Notes under the pieces: model-generated
Told to the model about the DNA's origin: nothing
Databases searched by the model: none
The model's input: the letters and a program-made list of their open reading frames with translations, nothing else
Translations under genes and position numbers: made by a program
Shown here: positions 14,301 to 14,718 of the stretch, one piece after another
Position numbering within the stretch: the stretch's first letter is position 1
How the letters are laid out: each line of letters opens with the position of its first letter
Source of the DNA: Gemmatimonadota bacterium
GTDB taxonomy: Bacteria > Gemmatimonadota > Gemmatimonadetes > Longimicrobiales > UBA6960
DNA: 14,718 nt
Assembly (NCBI GenBank): GCA_019347995.1
Contig: JAHWKH010000013.1
Coordinates: 1 to 14,718 of the forward strand
Direction of reading: 5' to 3'

Positions 14301-14603
14301 CGCGCGGCGGCCAACGGCGAGGAGGCGATGCTGGCGGTGGAGCGGGAGGCGCCCGACGCGATCGTCCTCGACATGGTCATGCCCGTGATGGACGGCCTCG
14401 GGTTCCTCGATCGCCTGCGCGAGAACCCCTACTACGCCGGCCTGCCCGTGATCGTGGTGACGGGCAAGGACCTCACGGTGGCCGAGCGCCGGGAGCTGGG
14501 CGAGAAGGCTTCGGGAGTCCTGGCCAAGGGGGAGGGCGTCGAGGAGCGCCTGACGGAGGTGCTGGGAACGCTGTTCCCCCTCGGGGAGCCGCGCGGCTCC
14601 TAG
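11298..14603 (+). CDS. Membrane hybrid histidine kinase (8 TM, 2 PAS, kinase, 2 receivers)
   Basis: This 1101-residue sensor starts at the ATG at 11298, supported by GGAGG at 11283-11287. Residues 41-294 hold about eight membrane segments with a LDLYH motif near 113-117, resembling a MASE3-type sensor (tentative). PAS domains follow at about 325-435 (IQSTDREGRFVYVNRAW) and 450-570 (IWSIDRNQRLITFNSAF), joined by coiled linkers. The HisKA domain has SHELRTPLNSVIGF with phospho-acceptor His592. The ATPase domain has the N box (INLVGNALKFT), DTGIGIP and YGGTGLGL. After an acidic linker (about 815-845) come receiver 1 (Asp905, LLTKPV) and receiver 2 (Asp1025, with LAKG in place of the usual KP). 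It probably senses a membrane or redox-type cue and passes phosphate through its receivers to the upstream HPt protein. The ligand is unknown. The 3' end carries a 16-base palindrome. Confidence 0.93.
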   Translation: MAEPTELTGTPPPRAGSRSSEMDAGAAAARLLGEDRAPERATVYWIIVLLLVGGSFLLRDSPWETGTTVHTVMEVAATVLAFVVGSLALVRYYSRKQSTFLFIGTGFLGTAILDLYHAAVTSTFVDGRDGGSLTDISAWSWTASRLFLSLYLFVSLLAWWRESREEPAYEASPVAEGAVYLTAAALTAVIFVFFSALPLSQAYTPIFIFTRPGELAPALFFLLAYAGYLWKGTWRRNAFEHFLLLTLLINVGLHALYMPLSQGLGDAMFGAAHLLKIASYIAVLAGLMISVYQTFRREGGALEAVRDVNAQLAREITTRRDTENRLQGFLDTAHDLIQSTDREGRFVYVNRAWKNVLGYDDDDLRDLTLYDLVHEPFRKETRATLSKVFEGGSLDRFLVEYVAKDGRIIDLSGSATGSVSNGEVVATQGIFRDVTEQRRAERELAASRANLAALVENTGDTIWSIDRNQRLITFNSAFALAVEAQTGREPTRGQTPEAMFAESDAAFYRLLYERALGGERFSELKEDEVGGQTRSFEVFCNPIQEAGGITGAVMFGKDVTARVRAEEALRIAKEEAEGANQAKSQFLANMSHELRTPLNSVIGFANILIKNKKGHMDAQETGFLNRILANGRHLLSLINDILDLSKVEAGRMELEIEDVDLDSLVKETLAQMEGQLKDRPVALVADVPEAAKPIETDRNKLKQVIINLVGNALKFTHEGSVTVRVELGPDGRRPALVAVQDTGIGIPQDRLDKIFEAFQQAESGTARKYGGTGLGLTISRSICQMLGYDLDVESELGRGSTFIIRLAHRPHARDVQDEGASEPEEATEDEAGEAGEERVAAAVGDGAVTRSMRDFKVLVVDDEHDSRVLLTHYLEEFGCQVLSVGDATKGIAMARHERPDLITLDLQMPGMDGWEALRTLKDDPELREIPVVVVSIVAKEGRSRLLGAVDLLTKPVEREDLLRVLWRNLIRQRGGRVLVVDDDDDARTFLVRHLEEAGLQVRAAANGEEAMLAVEREAPDAIVLDMVMPVMDGLGFLDRLRENPYYAGLPVIVVTGKDLTVAERRELGEKASGVLAKGEGVEERLTEVLGTLFPLGEPRGS
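14585..14600 (+). repeat. Perfect 16-base palindrome at the kinase 3' end
   Basis: GGAGCCGCGCGGCTCC forms a 6-bp stem with a GCGC loop, ending just before the TAG stop of the kinase gene. No T tract follows, so it is at best a weak or Rho-aided terminator or a 3'-end protector. Confidence 0.4.
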
Positions 14604-14640
14604 GGAAGACGGGGCACGGGGCTCGGCGTGGAGGGTAGGC

Positions 14641-14689
14641 CTCGCCAGCCGGCGAGCGCAGCCCGCGGGCGGGTCGCCGGCCCGCCCGC
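14641..14689 (+). terminator. Tandem GC hairpins after the kinase operon
   Basis: CTCGCC/GGCGAG (14641-14656, 4-base loop) is followed by a 9-bp stem GCGGGCGGG/CCCGCCCGC (14665-14689, 7-base loop). They lie 40-85 bases after the kinase stop and could end the operon transcript, although no U-tract follows. They might equally sit in the 5' leader of a downstream gene. Confidence 0.4.
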
Positions 14690-14707
14690 CGAGAGGGAGC
14701 CCCGAGG

Positions 14708-14718
14708 ATGCACGAGTT
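14708..14718 (+). CDS. Possible start of a further gene, cut by the window end
   Basis: ATG CAC GAG TT at the last bases is preceded 8 bases upstream by AGAGGGAG (14692-14699), a plausible ribosome site. Only three codons are visible, so nothing can be said about the product, and it may not be a gene. Confidence 0.25.

Noticed and set aside
1..14718. CRISPR arrays, tRNA or rRNA genes, insertion sequences
   Set aside because: No regularly spaced repeats, no tRNA-like cloverleaf and no transposase motifs were seen on reading both strands.

Overview
This is a high-GC bacterial chromosome segment with tightly packed, often overlapping genes and many GTG starts. Gene content and protein style (short GNAT-type N-acetylglutamate synthase, DhnA-type aldolase, type I-beta DAHP synthase) would fit Gemmatimonadota or a similar high-GC phylum. 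That placement is an inference from style, not proven. The first ~420 bases look different: they encode the N-terminus of an alphaproteobacterial-type PstS and appear less GC-rich.

Layout. (1) 65-1132 is one open frame assembled from unrelated pieces: a PstS N-terminus, a short glyoxalase/VOC-like piece, an unassigned stretch and the C-terminal third of ArgC. (2) 1126-6467 is an arginine block on the plus strand: argB, argD and a short argA (all overlapping), then argG and argH. The argG promoter at 3651-3678 carries a palindrome resembling an ArgR operator over its -10 box. A strong hairpin separates argG from argH. argF and the ornithine-releasing step (argE/argJ) are not in the window. (3) 6468-6732 is non-coding, with short degenerate GC-rich repeats. 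(4) On the minus strand, aroF (DAHP synthase, first step of aromatic synthesis) is preceded by a short leader ORF packed with Tyr, Trp and Phe codons, followed by a 13-bp GC hairpin. This is a convincing candidate for attenuation control and is the most interesting element here. (5) 8135-9764, plus strand: a truncated class I fructose-bisphosphate aldolase running straight into rpiA, then rpe (pentose phosphate pathway). (6) A PIG-L family deacetylase. (7) 10542-14603: a three-gene phosphorelay (HPt protein, stand-alone receiver, large membrane hybrid histidine kinase) behind its own promoter, which sits so close to the GTG start that the mRNA may be leaderless. (8) The last ~115 bases hold two GC hairpins and perhaps the first codons of a further gene.

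How the genes work together. argB, argD, argA, argG and argH supply N-acetylglutamate synthesis, its phosphorylation, the transamination, and the last two steps to arginine; the reductase step (ArgC) appears broken here. rpiA and rpe interconvert pentose phosphates that feed erythrose-4-phosphate to AroF. The kinase, HPt and receiver form a closed His-Asp relay with no DNA-binding output in the window.

Two gene-internal junctions (PstS/VOC/ArgC and aldolase/RpiA) within 8.5 kb raise the possibility of assembly chimerism, or of real rearrangements. Read mapping would settle this.
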